DNA from: Druceiella hillmani
Lineage: Eukaryota > Arthropoda > Insecta > Lepidoptera > Hepialidae
DNA length: 64,000 nt
Direction of reading: 5' to 3'
Assembly (NCBI GenBank): GCA_039881145.1
Contig: JAYKKI010000090.1
Coordinates: 6,607,501 to 6,671,500, forward strand
The translations under genes and the position numbers were made by a program. Shown piece by piece: positions 1 through 11,520 of the stretch. Each line of letters begins with the position of its first letter. Position 1 is the first letter of the stretch. Below the pieces are notes generated by a model. That model did no database searches. It saw only the letters and a program-made list of their open reading frames with translations, and had not been told where the DNA came from.

Positions 1-210
1 CTTTAAAACCCCCGATTAAAAAAAGTAAGAACTTATTTATGAAATCACCAACGCAAGAAAATCCGGGTTTTCAAAAAAAAATTGGTTAATCACTTTTCAA
101 TTACAACACATTCGTCGTCGGTTTTGTCAACATTTTGAATTTTGCTTTTTATTATATGCTTATTTGATTAGAACCTTTACATCTGTCGTGAGCTTAACGA
201 AAATTTTAAT
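1..210. other. Upstream of the helicase relic; no gene resolved
   Basis: AT-rich sequence directly upstream of the helicase tail. If the helicase once continued here, its reading frame is no longer visible. Nothing else is supported. Confidence 0.4.
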
Positions 211-450
211 TTGGCTTTTTATTATTATATTAGCCTTAATACCCGAGCTTCTAAAACATTAGCCAAAGGGCAGGTTTTTATGGCTCTTAGTAGAGTACAA
301 TCTTCAAACGTAGTAATTACTAACTTAAATCAAAGAAAACTCTTCAACAACCCGTACATTAGCTTAGCATTGAAAGAATTCGAGGGCTTGACAGACATGT
401 TACATGGATTCCACATCGACGTAGCCGAAGCAAGGCAACAAAGTAGTTAA
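211..450 (+). pseudogene. C-terminal remnant of a PIF1-like DNA helicase (possibly from a Helitron)
   Basis: The frame is open from a TTG codon at 211 to the TAA at 448-450. The part that matters is GQVFMALSRVQSSNVVITNL, residues about 21-40. It matches the last conserved helicase motif of PIF1/RecD-type enzymes, usually written GQ-x-YVALSRV-x-S, in which the arginine contacts ATP. PIF1 enzymes unwind DNA 5' to 3'; Helitron transposons carry a PIF1-like domain at the end of their Rep-Hel protein. Only the extreme C-terminus is present, with no Walker A or B motif upstream in this window, so this is a fragment cut by the window edge or by decay. The ~20 residues before the motif look like junk rather than a true start. 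A stand-alone PIF1 gene is possible, but the ~145-bp repeats just downstream favour a mobile element. The family call is from recognition, not from a search. Confidence 0.55.
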
Positions 451-480
451 TCGAGAACATTCAAAATTGTTTTTTTTTTT

Positions 481-880
481 GCAGCGCCCCCTGACGAGTT
501 AACAACATAACAACTGACTAATAACCTTCGCCGTTAAATCACAAACTTTTTATCGAAAACACTATCTAAATCGGTCAAACCATTTTGAAGACAAACGGGA
601 ACATTTGTTTGCAACAAAATGTTGCAGCGCTCCCTGATAAGCTGAAACTATAACACCTATTTAGGTACCATCGCCGATTAGTCCCAAATACTTTGCAGAA
701 AACAGTATCTAAATTTATCAAATCGTTTGGGAAATAAATAGAAACATTCGTTTGCAACAAAATGTTTATTGCGGCGCCCCCTCCTGAGTAATAACCATTG
801 TCAATGTATCACATACATTTTACAGAAAGCCGTATCTAAATTAAACTGTTTTGGAGATAAACGGAAACAGTTTGTTGGCA
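481..880 (+). repeat. Three diverged tandem copies of a ~145-bp repeat
   Basis: Units begin at about 481 (gcagcgccccctg), 624 (gcagcgctccctg) and 771 (gcggcgccccctc). Each continues with a related order of blocks: a 'ctatctaaat' block, 'tttggagataaacgg' or a relative, and in the first two units 'cgtttgcaacaaaatgtt'. Spacing is 143 and 147 bases. The array begins 31 bases after the helicase relic stops, so it may be the 3' non-coding tail of the same element. Confidence 0.7.
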
Positions 881-1559
881 TACACAAAGAAAACAAACAA
901 AAACCAAAACGCATATACCTCCTCCGTTCCGTTGTGAGTAAAAATGTTACGCAAAAAATGCGTATTAAAATGATATATGTTCAGCGATTTCTAACATAAA
1001 CGGCTATTATAGGTTGAAACCTGACTTACATTTTAAGGGTTTTGTTTTTTGATTTGAGATACGAGACGTTAAAAATATAAAAGTTTTTCAAAGCGGTGCA
1101 CACACTGACAGATATATTGTGTTACATTTACCAATAGAATTAATCAATTTGATAATCGATTCACTTCTGGTAAGGAATACAATCTCCCTTGATATAATTT
1201 ATTCTACAAGGCAGCTATTTTAAAAATTGTTAATTCTAATTAAAAATTAGCTTAGAACAAACTAATAACAGAAAAGTGTTAACACTCCGAATGACAAAAA
1301 CTGAGCAATGAAAAGTCGCGCTAAAAAAATCATTCATCTGAGTGCAGCAAGATTTATTATTTTAGCTATTTTCGTACACGCATTTAATTTTCCGTTCTTG
1401 GGACCAAAATACTGATGCCTATTAAGATATCATTACGTTAAATTAGCGTTGCGTCCATTGTAATATGAAAAGTATTATAGGTTACATAAAAATAAAATAC
1501 TGCGCCACTGGCTGCCATGTGACTCAGGATGAAATAAAAATTGCATTTTAATCACATTG
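881..1559. other. No gene seen
   Basis: AT-rich. The part 1380-1500 contains short blocks ('atatcattacgttaaatt', 'aagtattataggttacat') that resemble the repeat module annotated at 16770-16990. Nothing coding is recognisable. Confidence 0.3.
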
Positions 1560-1715
1560 AAATTGGCATCGAATTAAAGGTCCGAACGAGAAAAATACAA
1601 TGGTACTTATAATATGTATGTAGGTACGTAGATCACTCGTAACTCTTAAATCCATTAACCGATTTTCACGCATGAGGTGTCGCTTGGTTCTTCTCAACAG
1701 CTTGAGTAAATAGGC
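1560..1715 (+). repeat. Dispersed repeat module, 'aaccgatttt' type
   Basis: Contains 'atgtaggtacgtagatcact', 'ccattaaccgatttt' and 'gcatgaggtgtcgcttggtt'. I recognise this wording as a dispersed repeat of insect genomes, with an internal aaccgatttt box that many such repeats share. A related module lies at 16770-16990. A short minus-strand open frame over this stretch is a by-product of the repeat. Confidence 0.4.
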
Positions 1716-4484
1716 TAAAAAGATTCTATATGATGTATTATACATTGGATGATTAACTTCTACAAAAGCATCATGTTGTGTATCTATATCAAATGGTAAC
1801 GCTATGAAAGTTTACTTCCAATGCAAATGCTCTCATACAAATGTTTTAAATGATAAACATTGAAATATTGTAATTTATTTGGATCTTTCCTGAAGAATAT
1901 CAGTGAAATAGTTATATAGGGCAAAAATACATAAATGGTACATGCAGAATAATTATGGTGGATATATCCCTTGCAACTAGTAGCAATAAACTGATTTACA
2001 GTTAAAACAACTATTCTGTCGAAACGGGCATTTTATAACATATTTATAATGTGAATAATTTTGGTATACGTAGAGTAATTTTGGCTTGCGTAGAAGTACT
2101 TTAAATTACATAATTGTGCAAAGATGATTAGATTAGTCATAAAATAAAATTGTTTTTAAAAAATAATAGTTGACTCAATAAATATTTTTATTCAATACGA
2201 TGTCAGCCATCAGTTAACATAAATTAATTATTACCAAGTAGTTTAAGCATTTGTATTTCAGCCTGTAAAATAAAAAAATATATAATATAAAAATTTAGCT
2301 AATTAATGTGGCAATTGAAATTTTTTATGACTTCTCTTAAAGTTTGTATAGAATACGATATTCTAATTTGAACACACAGGTAAGAAAATATAAAGTTAGG
2401 GAAATACCTTGAGTTGCTACAAGCACGTTCTCTGATCTCTTTATAATAACATTTTAAGACAACTTTCCTAAAAATATTGTTTGAGCTTATGTTAATTTTG
2501 ACCTTCATTTTTTCACTGAAAAAATAATTATAACCGCACAGCTAACGAAACTTTTTAAAAAATCATATTAAATTCCGGACATGATGAGTTTTCTGATTAA
2601 TACGCGGAGAGACCTGCGCAAAATTCCATATGAAAAAATATTACGTTAATTTTTAAACTTCGCTTTTTTTAATTTTAACTGAAAGTAATTTCATGCATAT
2701 TTGTTATTTCGAAATCAGAATGAGAAAACTGTTGTCGGTAAAATAAAACGTGAGAATAATTTGGTGAATATTATTTTTCTTAACATAGTTTGTTATTTGT
2801 GTAATTTTACTAACAATTTATGAAATAAAATCTCTAGATATTATAGTATCAATAATACTTTAGGAAAATATTTGAACATAATTCCTGAAAGTATCTTTGT
2901 TACCTAAGAATATCAATGATATTAATAATATTCGTATAAATGAAATACACCACACTGTGAATTCAAGCGGAAAAGCCATAGTAAGAAGTTTATTTCTAGA
3001 TGATCACTTTATTGATTTACTTTCAAAGGTAAAGAGTTGAAAATATATATAAAATAGAAAGAAGAAGTTTAAAAAAAAATGATTTTAATAGTCTCTATAA
3101 ACGGCGAGAACTGAAAATTTCTCAGAAAAACATCAAAGTTAAATCAAATCAATTAAGCACAAGCCTATATAATTTTGAGAAAGGAGTCTAGTAAATAATT
3201 TCATATTAAAAAAAACTTTTAGATGTTCTATTTTGAAGTTCTTTCAAATATATTACAGGCACAGAAAGCATGTTGAGGCATCAAGTTTACCATTAAATGA
3301 TAAATTTAATTTTCAGATCATAATATATTTATCTCCGCGACCATTATTCACCTTCAAATTTATATTGCCCCCTCATGTTTACGCATTTTCAACACGTGAA
3401 TATATCGTCAGAAAACCTTTATCAAGAGCGAAGGACAAACAGTTGAACGGAGAGATTTTACTAATCCAATTAAAACCCATATCGAAGCAAACTGTAAATT
3501 TATGGAAGTGTGAGTACTTAATCAAATTTTCAGTTCACTTAGAAAGTTTTGTACAGATATTTATACTTTTACAAAGGCTTTTTGCATGATGTTATCAAAG
3601 TTATTTTTTTTGTTAAATAGGAACTTTAAATGGCGCGTCTCTATGCGCAAAGGAAGTTCAAATTTTGCAAGATGATTTATTTCCAATAACGACACTACGA
3701 TTTCGTCAGGTAATACACTATTTACTCATTGAAAACATTTATTTTGAATGGTTTTATTTTAATTAAAAACGGATAACAAAATGGAGAATAGGTTATAAAA
3801 ATTAAAACATGAAGAAAAATAAAGCCATGTAAGTAAATTTTAGCGAATTTTTGATCGACAATATTATTTAAGTAGTAAAGGGAAAATACAAGACACATAT
3901 ACAAAAACACTAATACAAAATATAAGGGGAAATACAAATCTTACAGCTATGAACTTTTGACAATATGCCAAATCGATCGAACACTATTCCCGTTATATTT
4001 TACTGTACCGACGAATGTAGCTCAACCATTTGTATTCAGTGAATTCGGTAATAAATTTAGATTACCGCTCGTAAAGTAGCTTCTGCTCGTGACTACTTTT
4101 GCGATGACTATTAATAAACAGATCAATTACGATAGTGCGATTTAATCTAAGTCAAGTGTTATCTACTGAAGTTAGTCGGAAGTGGTACTATCACACTAAT
4201 ACATTGTTTTTTAGTTCAACAAATAAAAATTTAAAAATAGTAAATGTATTGGAAAGACATTTTTTCCGTGTAATTGCAAACGATTAAATTTTGTCCATCT
4301 TTGACACACATACTTTATAAAACTTACTTTTCTATAATGTCTATACGTGCATGTTTCCTTAAAAGAAATAAAAGCGGTTCGGGAATTTAAACCTGCGTTT
4401 GCCAATAGTATCAAATACTCTTATTCGTACTTTATAAAATCGTAATTCGTACCAATTGAAATTCACTTATATGTATGTTTAAAT
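1716..4484. other. No gene seen (2.8 kb)
   Basis: AT-rich throughout. The longest open frame, 3233-3589 (+), encodes 118 residues with no domain, motif or signal that I recognise, and it starts from a TTG codon. I see no convincing exon, hairpin or repeat. Confidence 0.3.
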
Positions 4485-4960
4485 TTGCAGATATCTGTAT
4501 GTTTGCATAAAATTTGATTTTCGCCAAATTTCATGATTCTTGGTTAATGGCAAGTACTTAATAGGTTCTGACCTACTTGTGAGTGTCAAAATTAAAAAAA
4601 ACATTGTAAATGATATAAGTACGTATTATCGATTTTCAGTTTTTTTTCTTTTCTTGAGCCATGAAACCTTACTCCTTGCTAAATATCATGATAAGGGCAA
4701 CAGGAAGTTCCCTATAGGTTTTGATTTATTTGCGAATGTCAAAATATGAGACACAAATGCCCAATTTTAGGATTTTTTTATTGCGTTGACTTAGAAACTT
4801 GATTTCTTACACAGCTCTAAGGGACCGTAAATCAAAGTATTTGTTATTAATTTTCATTTGATACCTCCACACATTCCTGAGAAAAATGGTCTCGATGGAC
4901 AGAAAGACGGAAAAAGAAGCGATCAAATAAAGATTGTTTTCCTTTCGTGACACGGAGCCA
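4485..4960 (+). repeat. Dispersed repeat A, near-full module with an internal duplication
   Basis: The order is a 'caaatttcatgattcttggt' block, 'ataggttctgacctacttgt', then a diverged second copy of both ('aaatatcatgataagggcaa', 'ataggttttgatttatttgc') about 150 bases on. It ends with a 'ctgagaaaaatggtctcgat', 'ggacagaaagacgg', 'gcgatcaaataaag' tail. The tail is the decayed form of a common insect repeat ending in gacagacagac, aaagtgatcctataagggttcc and a run of pyrimidines. Other copies of this tail are annotated near 39, 51.9, 52.4, 53.1 and 62.4 kb. Confidence 0.5.
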
Positions 4961-5014
4961 CACCCCCGACACTCCATATTAGCGAACATATTTAATTGCC
5001 TACACTATTACATA

Positions 5015-5275
5015 CGTACTCGCCGGTCCGTATCCGTTCATATGTGTGCGTAAATTAGTGTAGGGCTGCCGCAGTGCGTGCAGGTAAAGAATATTTATTA
5101 TTACTATGCATCGGCTCGATGTTTGCGGGCGTTCGCGCCGATCGACCGAGACGACTCAACATGGCCCTTGCCCATTTCTCTTTCTAACCATTAACCGACA
5201 GCGTTAATCAGAAGACCGTCTGGATAGACGCACTGCGGCGCTGACGCAATAACTTTACAATGGCGCACATGTATT
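5015..5275. promoter_or_regulatory. GC- and CpG-richer patch, possible promoter or 5' exon
   Basis: This patch stands out sharply from the surrounding AT-rich DNA, with CpG-rich runs such as 'ttcgcgccgatcgaccgaga'. At 5075-5087 the sequence 'gcgtgcaggtaaag' is a good splice-donor match (CAG|GTAAAG), which would suit a non-coding first exon read on the plus strand. There is no TATA box and no long open frame. It could also be the residue of an old GC-rich element. Confidence 0.25.
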
Positions 5276-5778
5276 TATGATCATCTAATTGTAAAAATGT
5301 AATTATGCAAATATACATTTAACCCTATACGTATAATTGTTAATAATATTTGTATAGAATTAGAAAAAAGTTATTTAGTATGAAGTTTGAAATAGAAATA
5401 AAATTTTAAATAAAAATTTATATTGTATATTTACAAATGTGATACACTGAAATATTTTCTTCCAAAACTTTTGTCTCTAAACATTTTATTGTTATTTCGC
5501 ACAACATTAAATATTTTAAATCTCACAAATATTTTTTTAGATATTCCAAAGGAAAACAAGAACATGGTAAATCAAATCTAATTTAATTTATCTTGGCAAT
5601 TATTTTGTTACCAATATGATAAACCAATGATCACCATTCACAAAATGGTCTATACAGATGCTACCTATTTTTAAAATATATTCGTATAAAGCGCCAAATA
5701 TGGATGGTCAGTTCTGTGTGTGTTAAAGCATATTAAACGATTTTTTTTCATCAAATTGTTCATTTTTTTAACAAAATT

Positions 5779-5979
5779 TTACATAATTTCGCATCCTTTA
5801 TGACGGTCATGATACTTTTTCAATAAATATCCGTAAAAGCATTCTCTTCCGAAAGCTCGAACCCTTAATCGGTGGTCCTCACTTGTAAAGATTTTTTGGA
5901 TAACCCTATGGCTACTTGTTCTTTTGCTGTCTATAAGTTTTGGGCCTCTTCTACCCTTATAAGTAGTTGATATAAGTCT
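5779..5979 (-). other. Unrecognised open frame of 66 codons, coding-like composition
   Basis: Read on the minus strand, the frame is open between a TGA at 5982-5980 and a TAA at 5781-5779. It has no internal methionine until its last codon, so it would be an exon or a gene fragment. It is rich in Arg, Lys and Ser (for example KRTSSHRVIQKIFTSEDHRL), unlike the Phe/Ile/Tyr-rich random frames around it. I do not recognise the family and cannot exclude chance. Confidence 0.2.
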
Positions 5980-6629
5980 TCAGAACAATTTGTATATTTC
6001 GAGTGTCTGATGGTGTTACCCATTAAAAGCTTCCTAAAAGCTGAACTCTACAAGTCCATCCATCTTATTGTTTTAATCTATTGCCTGGACCTGGAAAAAA
6101 GTTCTTTAAATTAATTATTTTTTTGTATTTATTATAGCCATATAGTACAGCCAATTGCCCTCTTATTTTAGACAATTCTCTTCGATCTTCTCAAATATTT
6201 TCTTAGTTTTTATTTATATCTTCTCTGTACTTTTAAGTCGCCGAGTCTCCTAATAAATAAAATAATAAGCTTATGGCCGATACGACAAGGATACATCGTA
6301 CATTCCCATCGACGTTCAAACAAAACAATGGCTTTTCAGAACAGTTTGAAATTTAAAACTGTTCAGTGAAATGTTTGAAGCCACAAAATTATAGGTACTC
6401 ACCAAATATATTGGGAATAAAACATTATTTGCAAGAATATATAGTTGTCTTACCTTCTTTCATCGGAAGGCAAACTAAAGAATCTCCGATATTTATTGAT
6501 TTTATTGTTTTCTAAGCACCCGTACACAGTGCAATAACGGACAATTATATTGAATTATTATAAATAGTAAATAAATTAGGACTAAATTACCCAAGTTAAA
6601 AAGTTAAACTCAGCAAAAGATTGCAAAAT
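5980..6629. other. No gene seen
   Basis: AT-rich, with no recognisable coding, repeat or structural signal. Confidence 0.3.
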
Positions 6630-6735
6630 CGAACAAATCACGCGCGCACGCAGCGAGCGGCAACCTATGAATGCGTACTCATGACCGTACTCATTATCTG
6701 CGAGTGACTTTAAATTGGCGGGGGAAGGTGAGTGT
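6630..6735 (+). promoter_or_regulatory. Small GC-rich patch ending in a consensus splice donor
   Basis: 'cacgcgcgcacgcagcgagc' opens the patch and 'gcgggggaaggtgagtgtgg' closes it; AAG|GTGAGT at about 6728-6736 is a consensus donor. It lies 1.4 kb downstream of the similar patch at 5.0-5.3 kb. A short non-coding exon is possible. No coding frame supports it. Confidence 0.2.
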
Positions 6736-9021
6736 GGCTTTTTATGTAGTAATATTTAGTATTCTTTGACGGAGCCATAAATTGTATATAAATTAATGAT
6801 GACAAATTGATTCGTTTCATGTAGCACATTCTGAATTAAGTCATATTTAAAAAATTATAATTTTTAATTCTGATTATAATGAATTATTTATAATATTGCC
6901 GTCAACATTTTCATCTTTGCAATAATTTGAACATAACGCACGTAAGTTATGTTTTAGGAACCTAAAGTTTAGTATTAAGCATTAATGTCTGTACTATGCC
7001 CGTAACAAATTAAGATCCATTCAGAAAGTGTATTTTAATGTTTAGGGTTACAATATCACCCCTATTAAAGTAACCAACAGCAATTTATAATTTTCATTTA
7101 AAGATGAGGATTGGTTGGTTTAATTTGTTTTAATATTGGATAACGTATGTTATAAATGTGACTAAATCGGTTGATTAATTGTATGGACTTACGCTTCCAT
7201 TATATGGAAACAGTTATAAGATTAGTCTATATTAATTGACCAAAATACAATAATAAACAGTGAAATTTTCAAGACATGGAACGTACAATTAATGAATCAA
7301 AATATTATTGCCTCAATAAAATAAGTATTACGGTTTGGGGTAGATAGAGATAAAACAAGAGAAAAAAAGTAAATACTCTGATATGAAGTAACATCAGAAT
7401 GTCTTTCCTTAGTTTAATGTTTTTAGTAAATAAAACTATAATGTATATTTTAACATTCACGCCAAATTTCGGTTTTTTGTACAATTTGGGAAGAAAGACG
7501 CATTTGTCGGTGTGAATTTATCGGATTAGAAAAATCGTGAGTATTTTTTCCTTGCCTAAACTAGTAACTTCCCAGAATTAGCTTTAATTTTTGATATCAT
7601 AATTTTACTAGAAGATATAAGTAAAAATCTTTTTAAAAATATTAAACAAGAGTGTAATAACATAAACAACAAAATAATAGCAACAGTTTCATAGAGTATG
7701 GAAAAAGAAGTTAACTTTATACCTATAGTAACTACAGCCATGTTGCAAAAGGCTAAAACGTCATATCTAAAATGCTTCAACTTTGTTTTCTCGAAACATT
7801 TTGAATTTGTCTTCATAGGCGCAATCATTAAAAAATATTAGGAACGACTTTGTTTTAAATTTGCCCTAAATTGAAAACAAAAAGTCGGAATGTAATTTAT
7901 ATCCTGTTTTCCGTTTCAGACGTCTGCCCAGATTAAATTACTTCTCTTGTCGGTAGCAAGGTCCTATAGAACGTAGTGAGGCCGTAAGTTTATTACTTTT
8001 ATGTACAGCGACTGACTATCCGGAGCAGGGCTTTGCGGCACATTATATCCGGAAGCTAACGTATACGGAACGTCTGGGATTTTTTGTGATCCATTTTCGT
8101 ATGTTCCGAGCAACGACAAAAATTTTCAGCGGAGCGAGAGAAAAGATTTTACTTAATGTATTGCCAGGAGATGGTTAAGAATTTTAAAGATTTTCAATTT
8201 CAATGTAAAATGGAACGCTGATTTTATTTCAGGTCCTAGTTTCCTAATATGAATACTCAGCTCCCTATGAGAACTGAAATAGTATTTAGAAGTTCACAGG
8301 TTCCAGGTACAGCAAGAGATCGAGTAATGAGATGATATGGTGGCCATTTATTTTTATCATAAATTTTGGATTCTTATATATTTTATTTATTTACAACACT
8401 TCTTTACGCCAAGGATATTAACAGCATAATTACAGAACTTTTTGACAAAAAAAATATATAAATGGTATAAAACTAGAATGAATGAGGCAAACTTGGAAAT
8501 GGATACCTCCAATTAACTTAGGAAAATAATATTTAATAATATTTATTGCGTGAAATAAGAGTGATTAGCTGAAATTTCCTGGTCGATGTGAATGTTTATG
8601 TAAATATATGAAATATTTATTACTAAAGCCTTACTTCTTTTTAGTTTACCATTATCCTTTTATATCGTGGTTGAAAATTCGATTTTTCCTGTTACGGAGG
8701 AGTATGGCATATAAACAGGTTTAATTTAGAATATGTTTGGTATCTATGGAAATTTACTCTGTCAATTCTGTCATCTGTTTTATTGTAATGCTGCAAATAA
8801 TATGTAATTTCTTTTTGTGTTTATGTATATCGGTTGTATACATTTTTTCACCACTGACTACTACTAAGAAAAGTGATAAGCGTCTAGTTCCTTGCTTCGT
8901 GTCTTCGAAACAAAAAAATAAACATTTTTTAAAAGTGTTGTTTGAAAATCATTGCCGTAATTTAAATAAACATGTATTTAAAGTAAACTTTAAAAATTAT
9001 TGAAAAATATATTGCATTTTA
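6736..9021. other. No gene seen (2.3 kb)
   Basis: AT-rich. The minus-strand frame 7556-7828 (90 residues, one hydrophobic run) matches nothing I recognise. The patch 7910-8110 is somewhat more balanced in composition but shows no repeat or coding signal. Confidence 0.3.
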
Positions 9022-9099
9022 CTAGATAACTAGCTGTTCCCGTGATTTCGTACACGCAGACCACTGAAAAACATCTCTGCTGTTTTTAACGTTTCGTAG

Positions 9100-9164
<65 letters not shown>

Positions 9165-9180
9165 TATATATATCGACTTA
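9022..9180 (+). mobile_element. Degenerate retroposon fragment with a (TA)n tail
   Basis: 'actagataactagctgttcc' followed by 'cgtgatttcgtacacgcag' matches the well-known insect retroposon string 'tagctgttgcccgcgacttc...'. It is followed 40 bases later by a long (TA)n run. Insect SINE/RTE-type repeats often end in such a run. The element is short and has no coding capacity. Confidence 0.45.
9103..9174. repeat. (TA)n microsatellite with palindromic edges
   Basis: About 70 bases of TA with one G and one shift interruption. The edges are 'agtcgatatat' and 'atatatcgact', so the whole array can fold back on itself. Confidence 0.9.
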
Positions 9181-9182
9181 TA

Positions 9183-9290
9183 GTTCCTTATAGTTTCGCC
9201 ACGTGCGTCTGTCTGGTCGTATGTAGGTTACAACCTTTTTTTCGCGGACTGCAAAGCCATGTGGCTGAAATAAAGCATGCTGATATATAT
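9183..9290 (+). repeat. Dispersed repeat C, 'ttgtagtttcgccacgt...gtctgtctg' type
   Basis: 'gttccttatagtttcgccac', 'gcgtctgtctgg' and 'cgcggactgcaaagc' match a common insect repeat reading ggaacccttgtagtttcgcc followed by a gtctgtc run. Related modules are at 11423, 27455 and 30455, all in this orientation. Confidence 0.45.
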
Positions 9291-10189
9291 TTAAAAAGCT
9301 AAAATATTTATAAAATAAAATTTGAAAATTTTTTTTAGTTGTTAATTTAATAAAGTCATAAAAATTCTAAGTATCAGGACTATAGATTAAAATAATTTGC
9401 TTTAACTTTCATTAACAACTTAAAGATATATAAACAACTATGGAACCTTATTATGTGTTTTGTCACGCACTTGGGCGGTTTTTGTAAGTATATTTTTATA
9501 CTTCATCACTGACCATGCCTATTTTGTCAATATTTGTCCGGGTGGAAAATTTTATAACGTAGTATAAAGCAAGTAGGGTTATATTTTGACGTATCTAAAT
9601 ACAGTATATATTTGTGTAGTTACTGCAAGGTGAGTAGCGAGGCATTTATTTGCTGTTATACTAAAACAATGTAAATGATTGTTTTTGAAATATTATATTC
9701 GCGTATATTCTGATAAAACAAAACAAAAAAAAATTAAATGTTACTTCAATTTAACGATTCAGTTTATTCCCATGTTTTTCAAAAACTACCTTATCACGCT
9801 AATTTATTGTTTTTTACGTAATACGTAAACACAAAAACACACGAAAAGACAGACAAAAGGATAAAAATTTTAATACATCATATATATTGTTTTTATTCCT
9901 CAATTATTCTTTTTTTGTAAATGTTTTCAATATACGAACGTGTATTGTTTACAGTTTTTATATGTACAGATTACCGACCGAGCAAACTTTGGGGCGATCC
10001 TTTTTTAAGCGCCTTGTAAGGGAAATTTGGTGGGCTTTTTCCATGACCAGTGGAATTATTCTTCCACCGACTCAATTGCTAAACTTGGAACTAGAGAATT
10101 AATTATTTAAACGTCACCGTTAGCTGGTAAATCTATGATAGAGGCCAGAAACCGAAAACACCTGCTTCTTTCCTTTAAGTAAAATTGAG
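9291..10189. other. No gene seen
   Basis: AT-rich. The plus-strand frame at 9887-10102 (71 residues) resembles no family I know and starts from a TTG codon. Confidence 0.3.
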
Positions 10190-10228
10190 GTCTGGCCAGA
10201 TAATATTTTTATTATTATCTGGCCAGAC
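10190..10228. repeat. Perfect 16-bp hairpin built from two self-palindromes
   Basis: The arms gtctggccagataata (10190-10205) and tattatctggccagac (10213-10228) are perfect complements around a 7-base loop. Each arm also holds the 10-bp palindrome TCTGGCCAGA, so the site has dyad symmetry at two scales. Confidence 0.85.
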
Positions 10229-11422
10229 ACAATTTGTATTAACGTTATTTAGTTAGCCCACCAAGTGAAATTCCAACGCTAATATAAATATATTGGGTAT
10301 GATTTCTGATAAAATAAAGTTTGGTATTTTTATTCGGTGTATAACAGAAACTATTTTATGTTTCACTAGATGAGACTACATCGCATGAGTGAAATAAAAT
10401 ATTAAATAACATTTTTTCAGAAAATTTTGCCTAACTATGTTTTTCATGCTTTAAAATATAAGTAGTTTAATAACTTCAATGCAATATAATCAGTAATTTT
10501 AAAACAAGAAGTAATAAAATTTTCAGAATATATTTCGTTCAATACGTTCCCTTCGGAGCTGTAATTGTAAAGAGAGATATCAGTACTTTCATTGAATATT
10601 ACTGACATGCATTTTAGGTAGTTTGTATTGACATTTAATGTTGTTTATATTATTTATTAACCTACATATGAAGAGTGACATGATAAAACTTGCAAAACAC
10701 TATTTCAAATTTGCTTAATATTTTTTCTAAATGTTAAAGATAGCGAAACTGTCACCATTTAGATAATAATTTGTCCTAATTTTTTTCACATTAGAGGATA
10801 GTACATATTTACCGTCTATATTTTCATAATATATAAGATTCACCCACTTCGTACTTGATTAATTAAGTAATGAAAATTTAACTAAGAAAAATAGTTTCTT
10901 GAAATATCTATCGTAATATGTTTATTCTAAATCCCCTGGACTTGGGAAGACAAAATGAAAGTTGGAACAAAGTTATATGATACTTGCCAAAGATATAAAT
11001 CCAATAAACATATGCATCACATGGTCTATTTGTAATAAATAACTTTAGTCGTTAATTATGTAGATACGCGATGCTTTATTATTTTTTTGTGTAAATAGCC
11101 AGTGCGGGTAGCAGGATGATAACGTGATTAGATATATAGATAAATAGCACATCTAGTTGACATATAAAAATCGCTTTAAAGCGATTAATTCATTTTATTG
11201 AACTCAAAATAAAATAGAGACGGGTTTTTCATTTGACCCATAAGAATTTTTTTGTGAAAATATATTTGCATTCCTTTTAATATATAAAAATATGAAATTT
11301 TTTTTGTTTGTGTGAGCCACATTTTGTATTCTTAATATTTACAATATTAACGACATATAATTAATAATAACACGTATTTTAGCTGTTTACTTTATTTTTA
11401 ATTGTTCACAGCTCTGTGGTAA
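10229..11422. other. No gene seen
   Basis: AT-rich with no recognisable motif. The part 11160-11185 has 'atcgctttaaagcgattaat', a short perfect palindrome (atcgctttaaagcgat), which may be chance. Confidence 0.3.
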
Positions 11423-11520
11423 AAATGGAACCCTTGTAGATGCGCTACGATCGTCTCTCTCTGTCTGTCACTTTTTTACTTTCTACACTTTCACATCTAT
11501 CTGCCTGAAATATTGCCAGT
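11423..11520 (+). repeat. Dispersed repeat C fragment
   Basis: 'aatggaacccttgtag' followed by 'gctacgatcgtctctctctg' and 'tctgtcac' is the opening of the same module as at 9183. It decays after about 60 bases. Confidence 0.4.

Noticed and set aside
3233..3589. Longest open frame of the plain regions, 118 residues (+)
   Set aside because: TTG start, random-looking Phe/Ile/Leu composition, no motif; expected by chance in AT-rich DNA of this length.
5845..5875. Possible tRNA or SINE B-box on the minus strand (gggttcgagctt)
   Set aside because: No A-box at the right distance and no cloverleaf; probably chance.
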